A stretch of DNA of 64,000 bases, from assembly GCA_031284315.1 (NCBI GenBank), contig JAITAB010000026.1, positions 62,001 to 126,000 of the forward strand. Direction: 5' to 3'. This DNA is from Campylobacteraceae bacterium (GTDB lineage Bacteria > Campylobacterota > Campylobacteria > Campylobacterales > Campylobacteraceae). The notes under the pieces were generated by a model. It was not told the origin of the DNA. It did not search any database and worked only from the letters and a program-made list of their open reading frames with translations. This document shows positions 37,377 to 46,115 of this stretch, one piece after another. A program made the position numbers and the translations under genes. The stretch's first letter is position 1. Each line of letters opens with the position of its first letter.

Positions 37377-37406
37377 TTGACTTAGACTAAACTTTTATGC
37401 TACAAT
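37377..37406 (+). promoter_or_regulatory. Promoter of cbpA-hspR
   Basis: TTGACT (37377-37382), an 18-base spacer and TACAAT (37401-37406) with an upstream TG. An imperfect dyad AAAGTT (37369-37374) / AACTTT (37390-37395) brackets the -35. HspR usually represses its own operon, so this dyad is a candidate operator, though it does not match the classical HAIR sequence. Confidence 0.55.
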
Positions 37407-37458
37407 CGCTATAAATATTTTACGCATTATTAGCGACAAAATTTTAGGAGAAAAAGAG

Positions 37459-38343
37459 GTGAGTAAAAGTCTGTACGAAACTTTGGGAGTCGCTCAAAGC
37501 GCGTCTGCCGATGAGATAAAAAAGGCTTACAGAAGGCTTGCGAGAAAGTATCATCCCGATATAAATAAAGAAGTAGGCGCGGAGGATAAATTTAAAGAGA
37601 TAAACGCGGCTTACGAGATATTGAGCGATGAGAAAAAGCGAAAACAGTATGACATGTATGGCGACAATATGTTCGGCGGTCAAAATTTCCATGATTTTGC
37701 AAGTTCGCAAGGCGGAGCTGATTTGAATGATATTTTAAGAAATATTTTTGGCGGCGGTTTCGGCGGATTTGGAAGCTTTGGAGGCAGGGCAGGCGGTTTC
37801 GGCGGATTTGGAGGTTTTGACAATATGCAGCAAGACCTTGATGTTAACGCCAAAATAACCATACCTTTTGAGACGGCGATTTTGGGCGGAAAACACAAGC
37901 TTTCATACAACGGCGAAACATTTGATATAAAAATCCCCGCAGGCATAGAACAAAATGAAAAATTGAGGATAAAAGGTAAAGGGCGCGCGTTTCAAGGTCA
38001 TCAAGGAGACTTGTTTTTGAGTGTGCATATCGCTCCAAGCTCCGTTTACAAAAGAGACGGCATAAATTTGGAGAGAAATTTTGACGTGCCTTTAAAAACT
38101 GCGCTTTTCGGCGGCAAAGTCAAAATCCCCGCTTTGGAAAAAGAGGTTACCATAAAAGTAGCTCAGGATACGAAGCAAGGACAAAAATTCCGTCTTAAAG
38201 GATATGGCGCAGTAAACCGCAAAACGGGCGAAAAGGGCGACATGTATGTATCGGCAAATGTGATACTGCCGAAAGTAGATACTTTAAGCACAAAATTGAA
38301 AGAGTTGATAAAAAGCGAATTGATAGGAGACGGCGATGCATGA
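37459..38343 (+). CDS. cbpA: DnaJ-class co-chaperone CbpA
   Basis: A 294-residue protein. J domain (1-70) with RKYHPDIN (HPD motif that stimulates DnaK), a Gly/Phe-rich linker (about 85-125), then two C-terminal substrate-binding domains. The Cys-rich zinc domain of true DnaJ is absent, which defines CbpA. Start GTG 37459 follows AGGAG. It overlaps hspR by 8 bases, as in C. jejuni. Confidence 0.94.
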   Translation: MSKSLYETLGVAQSASADEIKKAYRRLARKYHPDINKEVGAEDKFKEINAAYEILSDEKKRKQYDMYGDNMFGGQNFHDFASSQGGADLNDILRNIFGGGFGGFGSFGGRAGGFGGFGGFDNMQQDLDVNAKITIPFETAILGGKHKLSYNGETFDIKIPAGIEQNEKLRIKGKGRAFQGHQGDLFLSVHIAPSSVYKRDGINLERNFDVPLKTALFGGKVKIPALEKEVTIKVAQDTKQGQKFRLKGYGAVNRKTGEKGDMYVSANVILPKVDTLSTKLKELIKSELIGDGDA

Positions 38344-38713
38344 CTATAAAGAACCTGTTTATCTGATAAGCGTTGTGGCGAAAGTTTTGGAGATTCACCC
38401 GCAGACATTAAGACAGTACGAAAGGGAAGGGCTTATAATCCCTTCGCGCACAGAAGGGAAAATGAGGCTTTATTCGCAGATGGATATAGACAGGATAAAG
38501 CTTATTTTGCGTTTGACGCGCGAACTTGGCGTCAATTTAGCCGGCGTTGATGTGGTCTTGCAGCTTAAAGAAAAAATGGACGAACTTGAAAATACGATAG
38601 ACGACTTAAAAGCCGAACTCTCAAATGCCGCGCACAAAGGCGGCAGCATCGCCCCAAATAAAAATCTTGTAAAACGCAAAAAAACTTACGATGTGATAAT
38701 TTTCGGAGAGTGA
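38336..38713 (+). CDS. hspR: MerR-family heat-shock repressor HspR
   Basis: A 125-residue protein. The N-terminal winged helix reads [20 protein letters not shown] then [20 protein letters not shown], typical of HspR. A dimerisation coiled coil follows (about 65-105) and the tail is basic. HspR represses chaperone genes and in Helicobacter also its own operon. Downstream of it the conserved order stops; an AT-rich gene follows. Confidence 0.94.
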   Translation: MHDYKEPVYLISVVAKVLEIHPQTLRQYEREGLIIPSRTEGKMRLYSQMDIDRIKLILRLTRELGVNLAGVDVVLQLKEKMDELENTIDDLKAELSNAAHKGGSIAPNKNLVKRKKTYDVIIFGE

Positions 38714-38735
38714 AATATTGGAAGAAGTGGGAATA

Positions 38736-40265
38736 ATGAGTAAGAACAAAGACAAATGTTCTGTTGGGTATTATGGTGGCTGTAGGTTTCCAAAATATAA
38801 AAATTATGATAAATGTATTTTACACTGCGAGAAATCAAAGATGTCATTTTCTCACCATCCTTATTTTACGGAACCAGAATTATTTTATGAAACCTTAGTA
38901 GAATATATTTTGGATCTTATATTTCAGCCAGACACGAGGCGGGATTTTCACAGAGAAGATGTAAAAGATTATTTGGTGAATGATAGTAGAAATAATGCAA
39001 TTGAAGATTTTCTCAAAGAATATCCAATAGTATTTACAGAAATCCATTTTCCAAATACAGAAACATCGTCATTAATCTATAAGGATTATTCCATTTTATT
39101 TAAAAAATTAAGTAAAATCCATTTTAATTATTGTCATTTTTATGTAGGGTATTTAGAGTTAGAAAATATTGAATATTTTTTTCAAGATTGTGAATTTCAT
39201 GAAAACTGGAGTTTGCAAGATTTGCCTATATTAGAAAATGTAAATGATGTTTTGTATCAGCAGTGTATCTTTCATAAAAATACTTCTTGTTCCAATAGAA
39301 GTTTATCTACTACTATTTATTATAAACTTAAATGCAGACAATTCGAGAGTTGTACTTTTAAAAAAAGTTTAGAATTTTATAATGTTATAATTGATAAGTC
39401 ATTATTTAATAACTATGATGGCTTTGAAATGAATATTAATGAATTGGTGTTGGAAGATTGCATTATTAATGATAAATTAGAATTAATCAAGAGCAATATT
39501 CAAAATGCAAAAATAGAGAATTGTAATTTTGAAAAAACTACAAAATTTGTTATGTCAAATTTTAATGCATTTAAAATAAAACAATGCACATTTAGTGATT
39601 TTGCAATACTTGATGATTGTAAATTTGGAATAGAAAAAGAAGGAGATATTGTAGATTTTGAGTATGTAACATTTCTTAACTCTGCTAATTTTAGAAATAC
39701 AACTTTTTGTAACGGTTTGCTTTTTGATCGCACAAATACAAAAGAATCCCCAAATTTTTTAGGTATAAAAATAATAGAGCCAGAAAATGTGGAGCAAATA
39801 CTAAATAGATTAAGAGAAACATACAGAATTATCAAATATTCATTTGATAAAATAGGCAATACCATAGAAGCAAATAAATTTTATGAATATGAAATGAATA
39901 AATACAAACAAGAATTAAAAGTGAAAAATAAATTGTGGTATAACAGCCAAGAAGGGTTTGTATTTGCTTTTAATAGTTTTATATCAAACTTTGGACAAAA
40001 ATGGCACAAACCTTTTATGTTAATCATAGTTGCTTTGCTTGTAAGATATTTCTCTTTATTGCTTGTAAAAAATGATATTATAAGTTGTAGCACAATAAAG
40101 ATTTGTCATATAGTTGAATTTTTGAATGAGCTTGTAGAACCATTGTCTTTTCTAAAAACCATAAGCGCAAATGGTATGGAATTTGTAACGCTTATATGCA
40201 ATGTGTTTATAGGTATATGTATTTGGCATACAGTAATTGCGTTTAAAAGACATACAAAAAGATGA
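38736..40265 (+). CDS. AT-rich pentapeptide-like protein with C-terminal membrane helices
   Basis: About 509 residues from ATG 38736 (a TTG at 38718 opens the frame, but GTGGGA precedes the ATG). A Cys-rich start (KCSVGYYGGCRF, KCILHCEK) could bind metal. Residues about 150-350 show loose repeats with N-F, C-x-F and L-x-N patterns, such as IENCNFEKTTKFVMSNFN and ANFRNTTFCNGLLFD, as in pentapeptide beta-helices. The C-terminus has two membrane helices (FMLIIVALLVRYFSLLLV and a segment around VTLICNVFIGICIW). Base composition is far more AT-rich than its neighbours (18 of 60 G/C at 39181-39240), which indicates transfer. Function unknown. Confidence 0.72.
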   Translation: MSKNKDKCSVGYYGGCRFPKYKNYDKCILHCEKSKMSFSHHPYFTEPELFYETLVEYILDLIFQPDTRRDFHREDVKDYLVNDSRNNAIEDFLKEYPIVFTEIHFPNTETSSLIYKDYSILFKKLSKIHFNYCHFYVGYLELENIEYFFQDCEFHENWSLQDLPILENVNDVLYQQCIFHKNTSCSNRSLSTTIYYKLKCRQFESCTFKKSLEFYNVIIDKSLFNNYDGFEMNINELVLEDCIINDKLELIKSNIQNAKIENCNFEKTTKFVMSNFNAFKIKQCTFSDFAILDDCKFGIEKEGDIVDFEYVTFLNSANFRNTTFCNGLLFDRTNTKESPNFLGIKIIEPENVEQILNRLRETYRIIKYSFDKIGNTIEANKFYEYEMNKYKQELKVKNKLWYNSQEGFVFAFNSFISNFGQKWHKPFMLIIVALLVRYFSLLLVKNDIISCSTIKICHIVEFLNELVEPLSFLKTISANGMEFVTLICNVFIGICIWHTVIAFKRHTKR

Positions 40266-40356
40266 TGGCTATGATATTTTTTAGTCTTAGAAAACATAGA
40301 AAATAGATGCGGGCATAATAAAAGTTATGAAAAACATTATATAAATAATAAAATAT

Positions 40357-40470
40357 ATGGTATTCATAAAAACAGCGCTGCTTATCTCTTTATTCATGGC
40401 GGCGGTTTTTACGAAAGATTTGGAGTTTAAGATTTTGGTTTTTATATCTGAAAAAAGGAAGATAAAATGA
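40357..40470 (+). CDS. 37-residue exported peptide or truncated paralogue
   Basis: ATG 40357 opens a frame with a signal-like hydrophobic segment (TALLISLFMAAVF) then TKDLEFKILVF and a basic end. The part after the hydrophobic core resembles AKDLEYELEIL in the gene at 41159, so this may be a truncated copy. Its TGA overlaps the ATG of the Sel1 gene (ATGA), so it may act as a coupling leader. No clear ribosome site. Confidence 0.35.
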   Translation: MVFIKTALLISLFMAAVFTKDLEFKILVFISEKRKIK

Positions 40471-41123
40471 AAATATCAGTTAAGAGCGCGACGGTTTTTC
40501 TTGTCTGCATGAGCGTCGGCGTTTTAGCGGCTGATAATAGTTCAAAAATGTTTGCGGAGCGGGATTACGATCATGCGCAAAAAGCTTATGAAGCCGGTTA
40601 TCCCGCTAAAGCCGTCAAATATTATAAACAAGCGTGTGATGCGGGTCATATAAAAGCGTGTTACGAGCTTGGACGCGCTTACTACAACGGAGATGGCGTA
40701 GAGCGGGATAACGCAAAGGCAAATGAACTTTTCAAAAAGACATGCGACGCGAACGAACCAGACGGCTGCCTTAATCTTGGCTATTCTTATGAAGAGGGCG
40801 AAGGCGTGAAAGTCAATCTCGCTAAAGCAAACGAATTTTATAAAAAAGGCTGCGATCTCGGCGAGCCGTTAAGCTGCAATAATTTAGGCTATTGGCATGA
40901 GCGCGGCGAAGGCGTAAAACAGGATTACAAAAAAGCGCTTGAACTTTATAAGATTGCATGCGGCGGCGGCGAATCTTTTGGATGCTATAACTTAGCCGAA
41001 TTATACAAAAACGCAAAAGGCGTGCAAAAGGATACAAAAAAAGCTTTAGAATATTATGAAAAAGCATGCGAATTAGGTGATAATGATGCATGCGATGAAG
41101 CGTCGGCATTAAACGAAAAATAA
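40467..41123 (+). CDS. Exported Sel1-repeat, Hcp-like Cys-rich protein
   Basis: A 218-residue protein with a signal peptide (1-21, ending LAA). Five Sel1 repeats of 36 residues follow, each of the form A-x-x-Y-Y-K-x-A-C-D-x-G then C-x-x-L-G, with paired Cys that form intra-repeat disulfides in Helicobacter Hcp proteins (for example KYYKQACDAGHIKACYELG). It should be periplasmic or secreted. Possible roles include host interaction, as for HcpA, but substrate is unknown. A pseudogene relative is at 20659. AGGAAG precedes the ATG. Confidence 0.85.
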   Translation: MKISVKSATVFLVCMSVGVLAADNSSKMFAERDYDHAQKAYEAGYPAKAVKYYKQACDAGHIKACYELGRAYYNGDGVERDNAKANELFKKTCDANEPDGCLNLGYSYEEGEGVKVNLAKANEFYKKGCDLGEPLSCNNLGYWHERGEGVKQDYKKALELYKIACGGGESFGCYNLAELYKNAKGVQKDTKKALEYYEKACELGDNDACDEASALNEK

Positions 41124-41158
41124 ATAGCCGCTCCGAAGGGAGAAAACAAGGGAGAAAA

Positions 41159-41811
41159 ATGAAAAAAGCGGCGGCGTTCATGCTGCTTTTTAGCGCGATG
41201 TTTGCGAAAGATTTGGAGTATGAGCTGGAGATTTTGGATTTTTATGACCCTTTTGGAAAAGTCGGCAAAAAAGAGGCGATAAACAACGCGATTATCAGCG
41301 GCGGTTACAAAAAGGAGACATTCGGCGTAGAATGGGACAGCGGCAGAAGCGGCTGCGGGCGCGATGTTTGGGTATGTTATCCGACTCTTCCCGGACTAAG
41401 AATTATCGCGAACGATACGATAACATATAAACAAGTTTTGCATGCCGCCGCAAAGACGGCAAAATTCGCTTCAAGTTATCGGACTCAAGCCTGCTTGCGG
41501 GCGATTTGAGCATTATCTCCATAAGCGGGATAGATGTCGCGGTGAAAACCAAGCCAAAAGATGATAGTTATATTTTTGAAGATAATGGAAGATATGTTTT
41601 AATCTGCAACCGAAATGATAAAGGGGAATGTCAAAGTCGGCCGGACAATGGCACATATATTTTTGAAACGGCGCAGGATTTTGAATATGCGGCGAGCGGT
41701 GGACAGGAGAGAAAAGCGCGCTTTTTCATGCGGGCGGGAGCGCTATATCTCGCCCGCGGCTTTGTTTGCCGTTGTTTGGGCTGTGGAGTTTCATGCGCTC
41801 AGTCCGCATGA
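41159..41811 (+). pseudogene. Secreted protein gene with a frameshift
   Basis: ATG 41159 gives a signal peptide (KKAAAFMLLFSAMFA) and KDLEYELEILDFYDPFGKVG. Coding signal moves to another frame near 41450 at a CCGCCGC run: the first frame ends at 41509, while the second reads RKDGKIRFKLSDSSLLAGD then SIISISGIDVAVKTKPKDD to about 41725. The last ~25 codons of that frame (from 41730) look non-native. Joined, it is one protein of about 185 residues of no family I know. Either pseudogene or sequence error. Confidence 0.6.
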
Positions 41812-41956
41812 CAGGTTTTATTACGCTATAATGGCGCAATTAAAATTGCTCGCGAAATTAATTTATGTACTTAATAATAGAGGCGGGATATGCTTTTTAT
41901 ATTAAATATTTTACGGACGGCATGCGTTTGTCAGGGCATAACCTGAAATTGACTAC

Positions 41957-42457
41957 ATGAGAATAGGCTATAAACTCGCAGCGTCATCTGCCATTCTTGC
42001 GGTGTCCACGCTATTGTTTGGTATTTGCTTGTTTGCAACAAATCCGCTTAATACTTCGTCTTTAATGGATACGCTGTTATTGGATGCTTGCGCTCGGCTT
42101 TGCAACAATATTTCCATCACATTTGCATGGCTGGTAATCATTGCATTTATAGTAGCGCTTCCTCTTACAATTCTTTATTTGATAGATTTGGGACGCGAAT
42201 TGCGCGATTCAAATTCAACAACTCCTTTCAGACGCGCTGCCGGCTTATTTTTGGGCTTGCCGCAGGCGATATTCGGACTGCTTTCTATCATCATCGGCGC
42301 CGCCATTATTATATGGGTGGTTTATAACTCATTGTGGCAGCGAAGCCCAAATTACACGGGAGGATTTTTAAGATTTGGCTTAGGACCAGGATTGGTCTTG
42401 TTTGGTTTGGGGCTGTTTATCAATGCTTTCAAGCGGGATTTGCAAGATAAAGAGTGA
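41957..42457 (+). CDS. Four-helix membrane protein of unknown family
   Basis: A 166-residue protein with four hydrophobic segments (about 9-30, 52-78, 98-122, 138-158). The charged stretch LIDLGRELRDSNSTTPFRRA between helices two and three is probably cytoplasmic. No known motif. Reading starts at ATG 41957; no strong ribosome site is seen. Followed by the folded intergenic segment. Confidence 0.55.
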   Translation: MRIGYKLAASSAILAVSTLLFGICLFATNPLNTSSLMDTLLLDACARLCNNISITFAWLVIIAFIVALPLTILYLIDLGRELRDSNSTTPFRRAAGLFLGLPQAIFGLLSIIIGAAIIIWVVYNSLWQRSPNYTGGFLRFGLGPGLVLFGLGLFINAFKRDLQDKE

Positions 42458-42507
42458 TTTTATAATATTTTTTGCCTGCGACATTAAAATAACAAATTAA
42501 TTTTTTA

Positions 42508-42609
42508 AAAAAAGCGATAAAATTTATCCGCCGCCGCATTATTTGCATGACAGCTTTTGTAAAATTGGCTTGAATTTTACAACATTTTCGTGAAAATCAT
42601 CGCTTTTTT
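42508..42609. other. Folded intergenic segment, multi-branched inverted repeats
   Basis: A perfect 11-bp outer stem, AAAAAAGCGAT (42508-42518) with ATCGCTTTTTT (42599-42609), encloses two inner hairpins: GTAAAATT/AATTTTAC at 42559-42580, and ATTTTC/GAAAAT at 42584-42597. On either strand the outer stem ends in a T6 run, so it could terminate both convergent genes; the internal branches are unusual for a plain terminator. Confidence 0.5.
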
Positions 42610-42702
42610 GCGGCAAACGGGCGGCGAAATTGGTGAAAAATCAACCGCGTTTTGCCGATAATTTCTTTGCGCCTGCGTTTAACATTTGCGCGTAAAGGAG
42701 GA

Positions 42703-42784
42703 TTTGGCGCAGTGAATATGCGCCGCTTATAGCCGCATGGCTTGCAGTGTTAGCCTTATAGTCCGCTTGCAAACCCATGCGGCT
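42703..42784. other. Second pair of strong hairpins before the pirin 3' end
   Basis: GGCGCA/TGCGCC (about 42706-42724) is followed by AGCCGCATGG (42731-42740) pairing with CCATGCGGCT (42775-42784), extended inside by TTGCA/TGCAA. A purine-rich AAAGGAGG lies just upstream at about 42695. The last arm ends 9 bases from the pirin stop. It may be the pirin 3' end hairpin or part of a structured RNA together with 42508-42609. Confidence 0.45.
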
Positions 42785-42793
42785 AAATATCGT

Positions 42794-43483
42794 TTAAAGC
42801 CGCGCCGCCTCAATCGCCATAATATGCGCATCGCCGTTTGCCTTAATGATAACTTGCTCGTTTTCTATCATCGCCGCGTCTCCATGCCGCAGACTGATGC
42901 CGTTTATCTCAACGCTTCCTTCCAAGACCTTGATATATCCGAGTTTATCGCTGTTTACGGCAAATTTCAACTCATTTTTGTTTTCAAGTTCGCTCACATA
43001 TACGGATACGGCTTGATGAAGGCTGACAGCGGCGTCTTTGCCGATGATTTGCAGCCATTTGTTGCGGCGTTGTTCTTTGTCAAAACGCGCCGAACCGTAT
43101 CGCGGCGTCAATCCCTTTTTGTCAGGTATAATCCATGTTTGTATAAATCTCACGCTTTTATCGCCCTCATTCATTTCACTGTGCCAAATGCCCGTGCCTG
43201 CGGACATGTACTGCATGTCGCCGCGTTTGAGCGTTTCGGTGTTGCCCATGCTGTCGGCATGAGTCAGTTCGCCGTCCAATACATACGAAAATATCTCCAT
43301 GTCGCGGTGCGGATGCGCGCCAAAGCCCTCATGAGGCTGAACAATGTCGTCATTCATGACGCGAAGCGCGCCGTAGTTGATATTTTCAGGGTTGTAATAT
43401 TCGGCAAATGAGAAGTGAAATCTGCTTTGCAGCCACCCTTTATCGCTTAAAAAAAGCTTATTAAAGTCAATTTTTTTTACCAT
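42794..43483 (-). CDS. Pirin-family cupin protein (YhhW-like)
   Basis: A 229-residue double-cupin protein. GFGAHPHRDMEIFSYVLDG gives the metal-binding H-x-H and Glu of the N-terminal cupin, and MSAGTGIWHSEMN the last His/Glu pair. Members such as YhhW oxidise quercetin; others act as redox cofactors. AAGGAG precedes the ATG. It is second in an operon with the MarR gene, whose 3' end overlaps its start by 17 bases. Confidence 0.92.
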   Translation of the reverse strand: MVKKIDFNKLFLSDKGWLQSRFHFSFAEYYNPENINYGALRVMNDDIVQPHEGFGAHPHRDMEIFSYVLDGELTHADSMGNTETLKRGDMQYMSAGTGIWHSEMNEGDKSVRFIQTWIIPDKKGLTPRYGSARFDKEQRRNKWLQIIGKDAAVSLHQAVSVYVSELENKNELKFAVNSDKLGYIKVLEGSVEINGISLRHGDAAMIENEQVIIKANGDAHIMAIEAARL

Positions 43484-43937
43484 TTTTTCTCCTTTTTCTT
43501 AATTTTCTTAAACACTCAAAAAGCGTTTGCAGCTCTTCATCGCTTAACGGCGAAAAGCAGCTGCAAAGATTTGCCGCATGTTCGCCAAACATTGAACCGA
43601 TAAGCTTTTTACCGTCCTTTGTTATGCTTACGACCCGCATGCGGCTGTCATGTAAAGCCTGTTTTACGACTGCCATGCCGTTTTTTTGCAAATTTTTGAT
43701 AACGACCGTTACATTTCCGGGCGTACTGTCAATCAACACGGTTATCTCTCCAACTGTCAAATCGCCTCTGTGATAGAGCGCTTCCAGTACGGAAAATTGA
43801 TTTATCGTAAGGTTGCAGCGCGTGATAAGCCGCAATTCTTCGGCACGGATAGCGTTAAATGCTTTTATCATCTGTATCCATGTACTCATACTTTTTTGCG
43901 TCCGCTTATCAAAATTCGTTTCTATTTTTAACTTCAT
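43467..43937 (-). CDS. MarR-family transcriptional repressor
   Basis: About 156 residues from ATG 43937, which is preferred to the TTG at 43952 because GAAAGGAGC lies 4 bases before it. Winged-helix part: NQFSVLEALYHRGDLTVGEI, TPGNVTVVIKNLQKNGMAVV (recognition helix then wing DSRMRVVSITKDGKKLI). N- and C-terminal helices make the dimer. It probably represses itself and the pirin gene through the palindrome at 43964. The effector is unknown; the two Cys (CSCF) near residue 120 might be redox-sensitive (inference). Confidence 0.92.
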   Translation of the reverse strand: MKLKIETNFDKRTQKSMSTWIQMIKAFNAIRAEELRLITRCNLTINQFSVLEALYHRGDLTVGEITVLIDSTPGNVTVVIKNLQKNGMAVVKQALHDSRMRVVSITKDGKKLIGSMFGEHAANLCSCFSPLSDEELQTLFECLRKLRKRRKNGKKN

Positions 43938-43958
43938 TTTTGCTCCTTTCAAGCCGAA

Positions 43959-43979
43959 ATTATATTACTAATTAGTAAT
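43959..43979 (-). promoter_or_regulatory. MarR promoter with palindromic operator
   Basis: On the minus strand a TATAAT box covers 43964-43959. It abuts the perfect 16-bp palindrome ATTACTAATTAGTAAT (43964-43979), placed between -10 and -35, where a MarR dimer would block RNA polymerase. Autoregulation of the marR-pirin operon is the straightforward reading. Confidence 0.75.
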
Positions 43980-44098
43980 TATTGCAATAAGAAAAATATA
44001 TTAGTTTATCAATTTAATATAAAATTTAAATCATAACGCATAAAAATATATGATTAAGTATTTTTTGTATAAAATTTTAAAAATCAAAAAGGCGTCAA

Positions 44099-44752
44099 AT
44101 GAAAACTGAAGCAACACCAAGAAGCAGTTTTTTAAAAATATCGTCCGCAGCTTTATTCGCGGTTTTTGTATCTTTTATGTCTGTTTTTGGTTTTGCGCAA
44201 AGCGGCTCGCAGTTCATGGACGGAGATATTATCTTTCAAACTTCGCTTTCAAATCAGAGTAAAGCTATTCAGGCGGCGGCAAAATCCAAATATTCGCACA
44301 TGGGATTGATATTTGAAGAAAAAGGCAAATTTTATGTATTTGAAGCGTCAAAAACCGTGCGCTTAACGCCGCTTGAAGAGTGGATAAAAAGAGGCGAGGA
44401 CGAAAAATATGTGGTAAAAAGGCTAAAAAACGCGGATAAGATTTTGGATGCTAAAACTTTGACAAAACTGAAAAATGAAAGTGAAAAATTTAAAGGCAAA
44501 AGTTATGATTTGATATTTGAGTGGAGCGACGAGCGGATTTACTGCTCGGAGCTTGTGTGGAAAATCTACAAAAGAGTCGTCGGCTTAGAAGTCGGAAAGC
44601 TGCAAAAGTTAGGCGATTTTGACTTAAACAGCGCGGCTGTTAAGGCAAAACTTAAAGAGCGGTACGGCAAAAATATACCGTTAAACGAAACCGTTATATC
44701 GCCGTCAAGTATGTTTGAAAGCGGTTTGCTTGAAATTGTTAAGATAAATTGA
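44099..44752 (+). CDS. YiiX/YebB-like NlpC/P60-superfamily hydrolase
   Basis: A 217-residue protein with a signal peptide or anchor (about 12-33, ending FAQ). FMDGDIIFQTSLSNQSKAI and KYSHMGLIFE (catalytic His) precede RIYCSELVWKIYK (catalytic Cys), the circularly permuted papain order of the YiiX group. YVVKRLKNAD and the middle helical part agree. Substrate unknown; lipid or peptidoglycan amide bonds are proposed for the wider family. Monocistronic. Confidence 0.85.
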   Translation: MKTEATPRSSFLKISSAALFAVFVSFMSVFGFAQSGSQFMDGDIIFQTSLSNQSKAIQAAAKSKYSHMGLIFEEKGKFYVFEASKTVRLTPLEEWIKRGEDEKYVVKRLKNADKILDAKTLTKLKNESEKFKGKSYDLIFEWSDERIYCSELVWKIYKRVVGLEVGKLQKLGDFDLNSAAVKAKLKERYGKNIPLNETVISPSSMFESGLLEIVKIN

Positions 44753-44837
44753 CGCTTTATGTTTTGCAAAAATGCGCGTTTTGATTTGAAAATCGCGCCG
44801 TTACAAGTGTTGGAAATAAACGCTTAAAGGGGAAAAT

Positions 44838-46115
44838 ATGAGAAAAATTCACAATGTCCTAATCGCTATTTTTTTCATAGCGGTTTTTGCTTCTATCGCT
44901 TACATGTTTAATGCTTCGAGCGGCATTTCGAGCGAAGCCTTGAATTATTACAACGAAGGCGAAGCGCATTTTAAAAACGCAAGCGTTTATGATGATTTAA
45001 ACGATCATAATAAAGCGATAGACGGCTACACGCAAGCGATAGAGAGTTTTACGAAAGCGATAGAAAACAGCGAAAGGTTTGCGGCGGCTTACTACAAACG
45101 CGGGGTGGTTTACGATAAACGCTCGTCTGCCTATTTTATTATGAAGATAGAAGGCCGGTTTTATGAAAGATCATTAAGCGATATAAGTCGCGCAACTACG
45201 GATTTGAGCCGCGCGATAAGGATTGAGCCTGACAATACGGAGTTTTATCTTTACCGAGGAAAATTTTATAACAGAAAATTTAAACGCAAGGAAGCAATCG
45301 CGGACTTTGACAAAATCATAAAAATAGACCCAAATTTTGCAGAGGCTTATTACCATCGCGCTATCGCTTACGAGGGATTATTTGGCTATAAATACGAACA
45401 GGCAATCGCGGACCTTGACAAAGCCATAAAAATAGACCCGAACTTTACGGAAGCATACAACAGGCGCGGAGATACTTATTATATAAATGAAAATTACTCA
45501 AAAGCGATTGAAGATTACAGCGAGGCTATTAAGTTGCAGCCGCATAATTCGATATTTTACCAAAGCCGCGGGAAGGCATATAATAATGCAGGCGAATATG
45601 AAAAAGCGATTGAAGATTACAGTAAAGTAATAGAGATAAATTCAAGCATTACATCATTCTATTTTCGCGCAAAGGCTTATTATAAATTAAACGAATACGA
45701 AAAAGCGATAGCGGATTATACTCAATCCATAGAGGATGGTTCTTTTATAAGATTCGCTTACGGTGAACGAGGGAAAGTTTACTACGATATAGGCGAATAC
45801 GAAAAAGCGATAGCGGATTACAGTCAAGCTATGGAAATAATGAGCGGCGGCGAACCGATAGATTATTATGAGCGTGCGAGGGCTTACGCGGCGTTAAAAA
45901 AGTATGACAGGGCGATAGAAGATTATGATAAAGCGATAAATATGTATAATTTAAAATTACGGACGGTAAACAAGCAGATTTTAGCCGCCGCTTATTGTGA
46001 ACGCGCTAATGTATATGCAAATTTGGGCGATATCAACAAGTCAAAAGAAGACGCCGACAAAACGCGCGGGATAGATTATTTTGGATCTGAAATTTATTCC
46101 AAAAACTGCTTTTGA
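44838..46115 (+). CDS. Membrane-anchored TPR protein
   Basis: A 425-residue protein. One N-terminal hydrophobic helix (about 8-25), then at least eight tetratricopeptide repeats of 34 residues, with motifs such as YKRGVVYDKRS, FDKIIKIDPNFAEAYYHRA, DLDKAIKIDPNFTEAYNRRG and EKAIEDYSKVIEIN. TPR stacks bind partner proteins; none is known here. AAGGGG precedes the ATG. Its TGA is followed, in the same frame, by an MmcQ/YjbR-type fragment. Confidence 0.88.
   Translation: MRKIHNVLIAIFFIAVFASIAYMFNASSGISSEALNYYNEGEAHFKNASVYDDLNDHNKAIDGYTQAIESFTKAIENSERFAAAYYKRGVVYDKRSSAYFIMKIEGRFYERSLSDISRATTDLSRAIRIEPDNTEFYLYRGKFYNRKFKRKEAIADFDKIIKIDPNFAEAYYHRAIAYEGLFGYKYEQAIADLDKAIKIDPNFTEAYNRRGDTYYINENYSKAIEDYSEAIKLQPHNSIFYQSRGKAYNNAGEYEKAIEDYSKVIEINSSITSFYFRAKAYYKLNEYEKAIADYTQSIEDGSFIRFAYGERGKVYYDIGEYEKAIADYSQAMEIMSGGEPIDYYERARAYAALKKYDRAIEDYDKAINMYNLKLRTVNKQILAAAYCERANVYANLGDINKSKEDADKTRGIDYFGSEIYSKNCF

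Noticed and set aside
40467..41123. Repeat array that could be mistaken for CRISPR-like periodicity
   Set aside because: The periodicity is 108 bases from coding Sel1 repeats; no short direct repeats with unique spacers exist anywhere in the window.
42690..42730. Leader peptide and attenuator (AAGGAGG, then GTG AAT ATG CGC CGC TTA TAG)
   Set aside because: No gene follows on that strand; the next gene is convergent, so attenuation has nothing to control.
42737..43411. 224-residue frame on the + strand
   Set aside because: Antisense to the pirin gene and crossing the hairpins; no start signals.
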